From Bog-159 sp035308525 (GTDB lineage: Bacteria; Acidobacteriota; Terriglobia; Bryobacterales; Bryobacteraceae), in contig DATGGM010000030.1 of NCBI GenBank assembly GCA_035308525.1, positions 1-64,000 of the forward strand: a stretch of DNA of 64,000 nucleotides, in the 5' to 3' direction. Both the position numbers and the translations under genes were made by a program. Position 1 is the first letter of the stretch; each line of letters opens with the position of its first letter. The notes beneath the pieces were generated by a model. The model did not search any database, was not told where the DNA came from, and saw only the letters and a list, made by a program, of their open reading frames with translations. This document shows, one piece after another, positions 27,068-37,106 of this stretch.

Positions 27068-28105
27068 ATGGACTCCAGCGCGCCGCTGAATGCCAGGCTG
27101 CAGGATATCCTGCATGCTATTGTGCGCACATATATCGAGACGGGCGAGCCGGTCGGCTCCAGCACCATTGCGAAACGCCGCCAGGACAGTCTGAGCGCCG
27201 CGTCAATCCGCAATGTGATGGCCGATCTGACCGACGGGGGCTACCTGTCGCAGCCGCATACCTCCGCCGGCCGTGTGCCGACCGAGAAGGCTTTTCGCGA
27301 CTACGTGCAGTCTCTTAACGCCGGCCGCATGCCATCGGCGGATGCCGCGCGCCTGCGCTCCGAACTCAGCGAAGCTCCCACGGCGGCGGCGCGCGTCGAG
27401 CGCTCCTGCCACATTCTCACCGAATTGACCCGCAACGTGGGCATCACCGCCGCGCTGCCCCCAGCCGTGCGCGAGCTGGACCAGATCGAATTGGTGCCGC
27501 TGGGAGACCGCCGTATCCTTGTTATCCTGGTCACGCGCGACCACACCGTGCACGACCGCGTGGTCATCCTGGAAGAGGACATTCCCTCGGCGGAATTGGT
27601 GAGCATCCGGAACTACATCAACCACAACTTCAGCGGCTGGCGTCTGGAGGATGCCCGCCGCGAGTTGTTGGAGCGCATTGCCGAAGAGCGGGCCATCTAC
27701 GATGCCGTGCTGCGCAGGGTGACGCTGCTTTACCAGAAGGGTCTGCTGGAGGTGGAGGTGGCGCCCGACGTATTTATGGGGGGCGTCGCCAACCTGATCG
27801 GACTCGACCTGCACCTCACGCGCGAAAAGCTGCGTGACCTGCTGCAGGCTCTGGAAGAGAAACAGCGCCTGGTGGATCTGCTGAACCGCGTTCTGGAACC
27901 ACCCTCCGGCTCGCTTGAAGTCCGCGTGGGACTCGAGGAAGCCCACCCGGCCATGAAGGAAATGGCGATCATCGGCATCTCTTTCCAGATGCCCAGCGGG
28001 ATCTGGGCCAAAATCGCTGTTCTGGGTCCCATGCGCATGCATTATGCGAAGGTCATGGGAGCCGTGCTGCATACCCGGCGGGCTCTCGAATCCATGCACT
28101 TCTAG
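27068..28105 (+). CDS. hrcA: Heat-inducible transcription repressor HrcA
   Basis: DNA-binding repressor of chaperone genes, normally acting at CIRCE operators and requiring GroEL for activity. 346 residues from the ATG at 27068. The N-terminal winged helix carries RLQDILHAIVRTYIETGEPVGSSTIAKR and SAASIRNVMADLTDGGYLSQPHTSAGRVPTEKAFRDYV. The GAF-like middle and C-terminal domains follow (LPPAVRELDQIELVPLGDRRILVILVT, and near the end GSLEVRVGLEEAHPAMKEMAIIGISF). The usual partners grpE, dnaK and dnaJ are not next to it. The following genes are a permease, hsp20, clpB and htpX. Confidence 0.95.
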   Translation: MDSSAPLNARLQDILHAIVRTYIETGEPVGSSTIAKRRQDSLSAASIRNVMADLTDGGYLSQPHTSAGRVPTEKAFRDYVQSLNAGRMPSADAARLRSELSEAPTAAARVERSCHILTELTRNVGITAALPPAVRELDQIELVPLGDRRILVILVTRDHTVHDRVVILEEDIPSAELVSIRNYINHNFSGWRLEDARRELLERIAEERAIYDAVLRRVTLLYQKGLLEVEVAPDVFMGGVANLIGLDLHLTREKLRDLLQALEEKQRLVDLLNRVLEPPSGSLEVRVGLEEAHPAMKEMAIIGISFQMPSGIWAKIAVLGPMRMHYAKVMGAVLHTRRALESMHF

Positions 28106-28170
28106 CCTGCCGAAGACCACCGCAATTCCTCTTTGATCGTAAATCGCTGGTTCTAAAGTGGTTCGCTATG

Positions 28171-28204
28171 CCGTACTATTGTTACCAATTTCCAATAGAC
28201 ACGG
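28171..28204. promoter_or_regulatory. Imperfect dyad between hrcA and the TauE gene
   Basis: CCGT-A-CTATTG at 28171-28181 faces CAATAG-AC-ACGG at 28193-28204, an inverted repeat of 6 plus 4 bp with an 11-base centre and small asymmetry. It could be a hairpin ending the hrcA transcript, although no thymine run follows, or an operator for the permease gene. CGGTAGATT is repeated directly at 28203 and 28247. Confidence 0.35.
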
Positions 28205-28257
28205 TAGATTAATCCAGGCTACAATTACGGAACACTCAAGGGACATTCGGTAGATTC

Positions 28258-29010
28258 ATGACAGAAATCCTGGTCGGCTTCCTCGTCGCGGCAGGCGTTG
28301 GGCTGACAGGCGTTGGCGCGGGTTCGCTGCTTGCCCCTGTCCTGATGCTGTTCTTCAAAATCCCTCCGGCGGAAGCTGTGGGCACGGCTCTGGCGTTCTC
28401 AGCAGTAATCAAGCTGACCATTGCCCCGGTCTATATTGTCCGCAAACAGATCCACTATCCTACCCTGCTGCGGCTCTGCTGCGGGGGTATCCCGGGTGTG
28501 CTGATTGGCTTTTATTTGATGGATTTACTGGACGCCAAACACCATCGCAATACGTTGTTCCTGGTGATCGGGGGCCTGGTAGCCAGCATGGCGCTCTATA
28601 ACCTGATTCGGACGCTGCATCGCAGCGCCCATCACAGGGTCATGAAGGACCGCTCGAGCTGGCTCCCGCTCATCGCATTTGGCATCGGCACCGAGGTTGG
28701 CTTCTCGTCAGCCGGCGCCGGCGCTCTCGGAGGCGTCGCCCTGTTGAATCTGACCCCGCTGCCCCCGGCTCGGGTGGTCGGCACGGACGTGATGTTTGGG
28801 TTGGCCTGCTCCCTGGTGGGTGGCAGCTTTCATCTGTTCGCGGGGCACTACCAGACCGCCATTCTGATCCATCTCATCATGGGCGGAATCGTGGGCGCGC
28901 TAATTGGGGCCAACCTTTTGGCAGTCCTTCCGGCCCGCCCTCTTCGGGTGGCACTCTCGGCATGGCTCACCTGCATGGGCCTGCAGCTCTGCTGGCAGGC
29001 CATCGGATAG
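28258..29010 (+). CDS. TauE/SafE-family sulfite exporter-like permease
   Basis: A 250-residue membrane protein with about eight hydrophobic helices. The family hallmark near the N-terminus is present (LVGFLVAAGVGLTGVGAGSLLAPVLMLFFKIPPAEAVGTALAFSAVIK), and it is mirrored in the second half (GFSSAGAGALGGVALLNLTPLPPARVVGTDVMFGLACSLVGG). This is the internal duplication typical of TauE/SafE transporters of sulfur oxoanions or organosulfonates. It lies between hrcA and hsp20. Whether it belongs to the stress regulon is unclear, because hsp20 has its own promoter and a dyad separates it from hrcA. Confidence 0.9.
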   Translation: MTEILVGFLVAAGVGLTGVGAGSLLAPVLMLFFKIPPAEAVGTALAFSAVIKLTIAPVYIVRKQIHYPTLLRLCCGGIPGVLIGFYLMDLLDAKHHRNTLFLVIGGLVASMALYNLIRTLHRSAHHRVMKDRSSWLPLIAFGIGTEVGFSSAGAGALGGVALLNLTPLPPARVVGTDVMFGLACSLVGGSFHLFAGHYQTAILIHLIMGGIVGALIGANLLAVLPARPLRVALSAWLTCMGLQLCWQAIG

Positions 29011-29069
29011 TCTAAACCATTCATTTTAATAGACAAATCTTTATCATTTATAATTATGCTCACATATAC

Positions 29070-29098
29070 TTGACAACTACGCACTCATATTTTATTAT
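29070..29098 (+). promoter_or_regulatory. Sigma70-type promoter of hsp20
   Basis: TTGACA at 29070-29075, a 17-base spacer, and TATTAT at 29093-29098, a near-consensus housekeeping promoter. It lies in a 148-base AT-rich gap (29011-29158) that stands out from the GC-rich surroundings. The run of A/T upstream of -35 could act as an UP element. The expected transcription start is near 29105. Confidence 0.75.
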
Positions 29099-29104
29099 AG
29101 ACAT

Positions 29105-29149
29105 TGGATGAGCGCATCCAGAAACCAACTACAACACTTAAAGGAGTGC
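29105..29149 (+). promoter_or_regulatory. hsp20 leader with two hairpins, the second hiding the ribosome-binding site
   Basis: Hairpin I is TGGATG-AGCG-CATCCA at 29105-29120, right at the predicted transcript start. Hairpin II pairs CACTT (29135-29139) with GAGTG (29144-29148) across an AAAG loop, including one T-G wobble. It buries most of the Shine-Dalgarno AAGGAG (29141-29146), which lies 12 bases before the ATG at 29159. Weak occluding hairpins are the principle of hsp20-type RNA thermometers, so heat may free the site. This is inferred by eye. Confidence 0.45.
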
Positions 29150-29158
29150 CACAAAACT

Positions 29159-29584
29159 ATGTCCATCACCCATTACGATCCACTAGCCAGTCTCCGCTTG
29201 TTCGAGGATGCCTTTAGCCGGATGCTCAATGAGCCGCGCGCCGGCCGGCCCTGGTCACCGGCCGTGGACATCTTCGAAACCGAAGACGAACTCGTCCTGA
29301 AAGCCGATGTTCCGGAGGTCGACCTGAAGGATATCGACGTTCGCGTCGAAAACCAGACTTTGACCCTGTCCGGCGAGCGCAAGTTCGAAAAGGAAGACAA
29401 CAATAAGGGCTTCCATCGCATCGAGCGCAGCTACGGCCAGTTCACCCGTACCTTCTCGGTTCCTACCACCGTCGATACGGAGCATGTCGGCGCCGAGTAC
29501 CACAATGGCGTTCTGACGGTGAAGCTGCCGAAGAAAGCCGCCGCCAAGCCACGACAAGTGAAAGTGGAAGTCAAGCAGCAGTAA
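29159..29584 (+). CDS. Hsp20 small heat-shock protein
   Basis: ATP-independent holdase chaperone, 141 residues. The start ATG at 29159 follows AAAGGAGTGCC. The alpha-crystallin domain spans about 35-125: SPAVDIFETEDELVLKADVPEVDLKDIDVRVENQTLTLSGER, then SYGQFTRTFSVPTTVD and the closing AEYHNGVLTVKLPK. A basic tail follows. It has its own strong promoter and a terminator-like hairpin after it, and it stands directly before clpB. Holding clients for ClpB-mediated disaggregation is the expected partnership. Confidence 0.96.
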   Translation: MSITHYDPLASLRLFEDAFSRMLNEPRAGRPWSPAVDIFETEDELVLKADVPEVDLKDIDVRVENQTLTLSGERKFEKEDNNKGFHRIERSYGQFTRTFSVPTTVDTEHVGAEYHNGVLTVKLPKKAAAKPRQVKVEVKQQ

Positions 29585-29608
29585 CACGTGTTCTTTGATT
29601 CCTTTGAG

Positions 29609-29645
29609 CGGGCGGTGGGCCGGAGAGCGGCTGACCGCCCGTTTT
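29609..29645 (+). terminator. Terminator-like hairpin after hsp20
   Basis: CGGGCGGT at 29609-29616 pairs with ACCGCCCG at 29634-29641, an 8-bp perfect stem with a 17-base loop, followed by TTTTGG. It lies 25 bases past the hsp20 stop codon and would separate hsp20 from clpB. Confidence 0.65.
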
Positions 29646-29719
29646 GGTCTGATACGTGTTTATGGCAGTTCGGAACCGCGACTGTGAGGGAGCGGTATTC
29701 TAAGGAAGGCAGGTTCCCC

Positions 29720-32352
<2,633 letters not shown>

Positions 32353-32353
<1 letters not shown>

Positions 32354-33207
32354 TGACTACCACCAACACCATCAAGACCGTTCTTCTGCTGGGCCTGCTC
32401 AGCGCCATGTTGCTTTTTGCGGGTGAAGCCTTTGCCGGCAGAAGCGGTCTTTACATGGGCCTGGCCATCGCCATCGTCATGAACTTCTCCGGCTACTTCT
32501 TCTCAGACCGGATCGCCCTGGCGTCTTACCGCGCGGAGCCGGTCACGGAGACAGAGAACCCGGAAGTTTACCGGCGGGTGGCGCCGATCGTGCAGGGCCT
32601 GTGCCAGCGCATGGGCCTTCCCATGCCGCGCCTCTGGATCATACCCGAGGAGAGCCCGAACGCCTTCGCCACCGGGCGCAATCCGCAGCACGCCTCGGTG
32701 GCTTTCACGGTGGGCATCCTCCGCCTGATGGACGACCGCGAAATCGAGGGAGTGGTGGCCCATGAGCTGGGCCACGTGCTGCATCGCGATATCCTGATCA
32801 GCTCGGTGGCGGCCACCATCGCGGCAGCCATCATGTTCGTTTCGCGGATGGCCTTCTGGTTCGGGGGCTCCAGCGACGACGAGGACCGCGGTAGTGGCAA
32901 CGCCATCGCCGGCTTGCTCATGATGATCCTGGGACCTATTGCGGCCATGCTGATCCAGATGGCCATCTCCCGGTCGCGCGAATACTCCGCCGACGAGGCT
33001 TCCGCGAAGTTTACCGGCACACCTTATGAGCTGATTTCCGCGCTTGGTAAGCTGGATACGTACTCGAAGCGCATCCCCATGCAGGCCGACCCTTCAACCG
33101 CGCATCTGTTCATCATCAAGCCCTTCACCGGCCAGTGGTTCTCGAACCTGTTTTCGACGCACCCATCCACTGAAGATCGCATCGCCCGCCTGCAGCAGAT
33201 GCGCTAA
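32353..33207 (+). CDS. htpX: HtpX-type M48 membrane metalloprotease
   Basis: Zinc protease of the inner membrane that removes damaged membrane proteins. 284 residues, start GTG sharing a base with the clpB stop. Two N-terminal helices (about 9-27 and 32-51) precede the catalytic domain with HELGH at 137-141. Further hydrophobic segments flank a short acidic loop (SSDDEDRGSG), and the third zinc ligand Glu is in SREYSADEASAKFTG. The C-terminal LFSTHPSTEDRIARL is typical. Coupling to clpB places soluble and membrane quality control in one transcript. Confidence 0.95.
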
Positions 33208-33216
33208 GTTGGTGCG

Positions 33217-33600
33217 ATGGGGAAGGCGGTTGCATACCGAGTTCTTACAGGCCTGCTGGCGGGCTGGTTGACCCTCGGCGGGGTCGTGGATACCGCGCGC
33301 GCCGGCCCGGCGCGCGCCATCATTACGTCATTGGGATATCCGGATTACCTGCTCCTGATTCTGGGGCCCGCCAAGCTGCTGGCCGTCCTGGCGCTCCTAT
33401 ATCCCAAAACGCGCTTTCTGCGCGAGTGGGCCTATGCGGGCATCGCCGTCGATGGACTGGGCGCGTTCGTGTCGCATTGCGCTATCCACGACACGCCCGC
33501 TAATATCGCCGCGCCGCTGGTTTTCCTGGCGCTGGCGGCGGGGAGTTACGCGCTGCGGCCGGACGCGCTGCGGCTCACCCCAAGATCGGCTTCGGGTTGA
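33217..33600 (+). CDS. DoxX-like small membrane protein
   Basis: 127 residues with four hydrophobic segments. The motif LGYPDYLLLILGPAKLLAVLALLYPKTRFLREWAYAGIAVDGLGAFVSH is characteristic of the DoxX-like (PF13564-type) family. Biochemical function is unknown; some relatives are linked to quinone or thiosulfate metabolism. It starts 9 bases after htpX, and the next gene's start lies 14 bases after its stop, so it appears to continue the clpB-htpX transcript. Confidence 0.85.
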   Translation: MGKAVAYRVLTGLLAGWLTLGGVVDTARAGPARAIITSLGYPDYLLLILGPAKLLAVLALLYPKTRFLREWAYAGIAVDGLGAFVSHCAIHDTPANIAAPLVFLALAAGSYALRPDALRLTPRSASG

Positions 33601-33614
33601 TACAATCTCTTTCG

Positions 33615-34502
33615 ATGCGAAGAGCCGCTCTGCTTCCGGTTCTGGCCTGTGCGGGCGTTCTGACCGGCGCGCCGCTCGATCGCAAAGACGTAGAGTATGG
33701 CCGGGCGGATGGCAAGCCGCTGTTGCTCGACCTGCACGTGCCGGACGGTCCCGGGCCGTTCGCCGCCGCCATCCTGATCCACGGCGGGGGCTTCGATGAA
33801 GGCAGCAAAAGCACCAACGTACGGCCGCTGTTCGAGCCATTGACGGACGCCGGATTTGCGTGGTTCAGCATCGATTACCGGCTGGCGCCCGCGGTGCATT
33901 TCCCCGAGGCTATCGCGGATGTGTTCAGCGCCATCCGCTGGGTCAAGGAGAATGCCGCGCCTTATCACGTGGATGCGTCGAAGATCGCCATCATCGGCGA
34001 ATCGGCCGGCGGGTTCTTCGTGAACTATGCCGGGACGCACCAAACGCCGGCTACGCGCGTGGCCGCCGTGGTCGATTTCTATGGGCCTTCGGATTACGGC
34101 AAACTCGCCCAATTGCGGCGCGAGCATCCGGAGCGCTTCAACATGGCGACCATCGACCGGCACGCCTCGCATGGCGGCGGCATTCACTTCTTCGGCGTGG
34201 ACCAGTTCAACGAAGCTGGTATGGCGAAGTTGCACGCGCTGGCCCCCATTACCGCGGTCCAAAAAGGAATGCCGCCGTTCCTGGTCATACACGGCACGGT
34301 GGACGACCAGGTGGATTACGCGCAATCGGCGGATTTTTGTCAGGCCATCCAGCGAGCGGGTTCGGCGTGCGAGTTGATCACCATCGAGGGCGGCGGCCAC
34401 GGCATGGGCGGGTGGCGCGCGCCGGAGATGCAGCACTGGAAGCCGGAGATGGTCGCGTGGCTGAAGAAGTCGCTGGAACACCCCGAGAACAGGCGGCGCT
34501 AA
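33615..34502 (+). CDS. Exported alpha/beta hydrolase (esterase/lipase type)
   Basis: 295 residues from the ATG at 33615, chosen because it opens a signal peptide (MRRAALLPVLACAGVLTGA). The fold is shown by the oxyanion motif HGGGFDEG, the nucleophile elbow GESAGG (Ser), an Asp in GTVDDQVD and a His in GGGHGMGG near the C-terminus, giving a complete triad of the BD-FAE/carboxylesterase type. Its stop shares a base with the next start (TAATG). Likely substrates are esters of plant or microbial polymers, but specificity is unknown. Confidence 0.9.
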   Translation: MRRAALLPVLACAGVLTGAPLDRKDVEYGRADGKPLLLDLHVPDGPGPFAAAILIHGGGFDEGSKSTNVRPLFEPLTDAGFAWFSIDYRLAPAVHFPEAIADVFSAIRWVKENAAPYHVDASKIAIIGESAGGFFVNYAGTHQTPATRVAAVVDFYGPSDYGKLAQLRREHPERFNMATIDRHASHGGGIHFFGVDQFNEAGMAKLHALAPITAVQKGMPPFLVIHGTVDDQVDYAQSADFCQAIQRAGSACELITIEGGGHGMGGWRAPEMQHWKPEMVAWLKKSLEHPENRRR

Positions 34503-35461
34503 TGGTGAAGCTGATCCCATTGACAATCCTAGCGGCGGCGCCTCTGGCGGCGCAGGTGCGCATCGCCCAGCACGGCATCGAGTACATTTCGGTCGAGATC
34601 AAGGGTAAGCCATTCACGCAGTTCTTCATCGGGCCTGAAGTCAATAAGCCCTATCTGCATCCGCTGCGCTCGGCCAGCGGCAAGATCGTCACGCGCGGTT
34701 ATCCAATGGAAGACATTCCGGGCGAAACGCACGACCATCCCCATCATCGCGGCCTGTGGTTCTCGCATGGCGATGTCAACGGTTTCGATTTTTGGGGGAA
34801 TGAGACGCGCGGCGGCAAGTTCGGGCGTATTGTCCTGTCAAAGGTCAACAATCTCTCCAGCGGCAAGGATGCGGGGGTAATCGACATTACTTTCGACTGG
34901 CGGGACCCGTCGGGCAAGACGCTGCTTACGGAAGCGCGCCAGATGACCTTTCACGACCAACCGAAGACCCGCACCATCGATTTCGACATCACGCTGACAG
35001 CGCGCGAGAAGGTCACCTTCGGCGATACCAAGGAGGGCACGTTTGCTTTGCGGGTGGCATCCGGGCTGGAGGAACCGCGGGCGGGCGGCCCGGGCGACCC
35101 GCCCCGCACAGGCCATATGGTGGACTCCCAGGGCCGCGAAGGCGAGAAGCAGATCTGGGGCAAGCGCGCCGATTGGGTGGATTACTACGGTAAGGTGGAC
35201 GGCGAAGCGCTGGGAATCGCCATGTTCGACCATCCGGAGAATCCCCGGCATCCTACATGGTGGCACGCCCGCGGGTACGGATTATTTGCGGCAAACATCT
35301 TCGGGCTGCGCGACTTTGAGAACGACAAGAGCAAGGACGGCAGTCTTACTCTGGCGCCCGGGGAAACCCGGCGTTTCCGGTACCGCGTGGTGATCCACCC
35401 GGGAGATACCCACAGTGCCCATATCGCTAAGCTCTACCAGGACTACGCCGGGGGACGATAG
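34502..35461 (+). CDS. Secreted DUF6807 ('PmoA family') protein
   Basis: 319 residues with a short signal peptide (MVKLIPLTILAAAPLAAQ). Motifs GETHDHPHHRGLWFSHGDVNGFDFW, RQMTFHDQPKTRTIDFDITLTA and HPENPRHPTWWHARGYGLFAANIFGLRDF match the DUF6807 proteins that databases often label PmoA by mistake. There is no relation to methane monooxygenase. The many His residues suggest a metal or sugar-binding beta-sandwich, and relatives occur in sugar-degradation loci. It is translationally coupled to the esterase gene, supporting a joint role in extracellular substrate processing. Confidence 0.85.
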   Translation: MVKLIPLTILAAAPLAAQVRIAQHGIEYISVEIKGKPFTQFFIGPEVNKPYLHPLRSASGKIVTRGYPMEDIPGETHDHPHHRGLWFSHGDVNGFDFWGNETRGGKFGRIVLSKVNNLSSGKDAGVIDITFDWRDPSGKTLLTEARQMTFHDQPKTRTIDFDITLTAREKVTFGDTKEGTFALRVASGLEEPRAGGPGDPPRTGHMVDSQGREGEKQIWGKRADWVDYYGKVDGEALGIAMFDHPENPRHPTWWHARGYGLFAANIFGLRDFENDKSKDGSLTLAPGETRRFRYRVVIHPGDTHSAHIAKLYQDYAGGR

Positions 35462-35528
35462 GCAGTGCGGGATGTGCGTGGCTGCGCTGCGCGAAAGTGC
35501 GCTACGGCACCCGCAGAAGCCCAGACGC

Positions 35529-35562
35529 ACAAGGGGCGCGAGGTTAATCTCGCGCCCCTTGT
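35529..35562. terminator. Bidirectional terminator between the DUF6807 and DksA-like genes
   Basis: A perfect 14-bp stem (left arm 35529-35542, right arm 35549-35562) with the 6-base loop GTTAAT. On the plus strand it is followed by AAAATATT, and on the minus strand it is flanked by pyrimidine-poor sequence. It lies between convergent genes and should end both transcripts. Confidence 0.85.
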
Positions 35563-35576
35563 AAAATATTGCGGGA

Positions 35577-35957
35577 TTAGGCGGCTGCCAGCAGATCGTC
35601 GACCGACTCGGCATCCGCAAACTCGTGACGGTCCGCCGCCTCCTGGCAACGAATGCAGAAGGGCGCCCACGGCACCGCTTCCAGGCGCTTAGGCTTGATT
35701 TCCTCCTCGCAATGCATGCAAATGCCGTAGCTTCCGTCATTTATGCGGAAAAGGGCGGCGCGCACGTTGCGCAGAAGGTTGGCCTCACGATCCAAGTTGC
35801 GAATCGCAAGTTCCCTCTCTCCAGCGAGTTGCACCTCATCCAGGGCATCCGGGGTTTTCTCGATCAGGATATCGTCGCGATTGCGAAGTCCACCTGACAG
35901 CTCAGCCTGTTTTGCTTCCAGCACGGCCTTGTATTTTTCCAGATCGGTTCTGTTCAT
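35577..35957 (-). CDS. DksA/TraR-type zinc-finger protein
   Basis: 126 residues. An N-terminal coiled-coil half is followed by the four-cysteine zinc finger C-x2-C ... C-x2-C (CMHC near 80 and CIRC near 101), the DksA/TraR_CXXC fold that binds the RNA polymerase secondary channel. Between the arms, DGSYGICMHCEEEIKPKRLEAVPWAPFCIRCQE is typical. Acidic residues at the coiled-coil tip (about 37-46, DALDE) could correspond to the DksA tip. It may adjust transcription during nutrient stress. The ATG follows TAGGAGAACGATC. Confidence 0.9.
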   Translation of the reverse strand: MNRTDLEKYKAVLEAKQAELSGGLRNRDDILIEKTPDALDEVQLAGERELAIRNLDREANLLRNVRAALFRINDGSYGICMHCEEEIKPKRLEAVPWAPFCIRCQEAADRHEFADAESVDDLLAAA

Positions 35958-36335
35958 GATCGTTCTCCTATCTTCTTTCGTTCTATCTTTGCCGGTTCGT
36001 TTCGCCCGACAGACAATAGACGAAATTTCATCTCAAAAGTTTCACAAAATCTCAGCCTCTTCGGCTCAAATCCTGGGAGGCTCCCCTTAAAGGGCCCCAC
36101 ACGGGAATCCACTGTAGCAACTTCGATACCAAATAGCAAAGGTATCTTGACAGATGCAGGTACTATAACAAAAGTTACAGTAAAATCCGGGCTGTCATGG
36201 CCATACCGGAAAGGCTTCCGGCTGATCCGATACGGAAGATTAGTGCCGGAACAGAGGCGCTTTTATCACATGACGCGCAAATGGGGATTGCGTTACGGTC
36301 AAGACGAGGGAAATAGGTTCTATGTCGGCCCGCAG
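35958..36335. other. 378-base gap between the DksA-like gene and ubiE; no gene seen
   Basis: No convincing coding frame, tRNA or known riboswitch. Short palindromes are present (CCCTT-A-AAGGG near 36076, and AGCC-GAAGA-GGCT on the minus strand near 36055) but no strong terminator. The half nearest 35957 must contain the promoter of the DksA-like gene, as AGGAGA and an AT-rich stretch lie there. A TTGACA at 36149 has no well-spaced -10. The half near 36335 is the 3' side of ubiE. Confidence 0.4.
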
Positions 36336-37058
36336 TCAGTTACGATTCGCCACACCGGAATTGCCGGCTTTCGCCGCCCAGTGCAGGCCGATGCCTCCAA
36401 AGATAAAGCCGTGCGCCCTGACGGAACTGTACCCGAACGAACCCAGCCGCTCCGAGAAATCCCGCATGGAAAGGAACGATCGCAGCGAATCCGGAATATA
36501 GGTGTATATTCGTGGCCGGCCGTGCAACAAAAGCCCCCAGAAGGCGCCCTGCAGGTACAGATAGCCGACATAGAGTTTGCGCAGAACGAGATTGGCTGGC
36601 AGGAAGAAATCCAGCGTCACCAGGAGACCTCCGGGCCGGGTAACGCGCTCAATCTCGCGCAGGGCGGTGTTCAGATCGGGAAAATTACGGAGACCGTAAC
36701 CGATGAACACGCAGTCGAAAGTATTTTCGGGAAAGGGAAGAGTAGTCGCGTCGGCGCAGACAGCTTCCGGGATGCCCCGGCCACGCGCCAGGCGCAACAT
36801 GCGCTCGGTGAGATCCACCGCCACGGATCTCGCATGCGGGCGCTGCTGGGCGACCAGTTGTGAAAAGTCGCCAGTTCCGGATGCCAGATCCAACACCATG
36901 GCGCGTTCCGGCAACCCGGCCATCTCTACGCCGCGCCGTTTCCAGCGTCCGTCCATGCCATAGGAGAAAATTCGCGTAATCAGGTCGTAGCGCGGCGCTA
37001 TGGTGTGAAACATAGCGCGCATCAGGCGCATGTCCTGCTTCTCGGCTGGAATGGGCAT
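36336..37058 (-). CDS. ubiE: Demethylmenaquinone methyltransferase
   Basis: SAM-dependent C-methylation that finishes menaquinone (and ubiquinone) synthesis. 240 residues. The N-terminal FHTIAPRYDLITRIFSYGMDGRWKRRGVEMAGL is the UbiE/COQ5 signature, the SAM motif I is VLDLASGTGDFSQLV, post-I motifs include DATTLPFPENTFDCVFIGYGLRNFPD, and later come PGGLLVTLDFFLP and YIPDSLRSF. The window also has mqnC (42820-43851), so the organism probably makes menaquinone by the futalosine route and uses this enzyme as MenG. The C-terminal GLHWAAKAG lacks nothing obvious. Confidence 0.95.
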   Translation of the reverse strand: MPIPAEKQDMRLMRAMFHTIAPRYDLITRIFSYGMDGRWKRRGVEMAGLPERAMVLDLASGTGDFSQLVAQQRPHARSVAVDLTERMLRLARGRGIPEAVCADATTLPFPENTFDCVFIGYGLRNFPDLNTALREIERVTRPGGLLVTLDFFLPANLVLRKLYVGYLYLQGAFWGLLLHGRPRIYTYIPDSLRSFLSMRDFSERLGSFGYSSVRAHGFIFGGIGLHWAAKAGNSGVANRN

Positions 37059-37106
37059 TAGCAGCCGAATTGTACCACTGTTGCGCGGATGAAATGCCGC
37101 GGCGGC

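Noticed and set aside
29081..29149. GCACTC near 29081 with GAGTGC near 29144 as a leader structure or CIRCE half-sites
   Set aside because: The left copy lies between the -35 and -10, so it is not transcribed, and the distance does not match CIRCE.
34502..35461. Methane monooxygenase subunit PmoA
   Set aside because: It has a signal peptide and a soluble His-rich beta fold, with no membrane helices or copper-site features, so the name is a database misnomer for DUF6807.
36036..36075. tRNA-like T-arm near GGCTCAAATCC
   Set aside because: Stems do not close, TTCRANY is absent, and no acceptor or anticodon arm can be formed.
36147..36863. Long plus-strand frame opposite ubiE
   Set aside because: It is antisense to a clear UbiE protein, and its composition is that of a shadow; the leading part has no family likeness.
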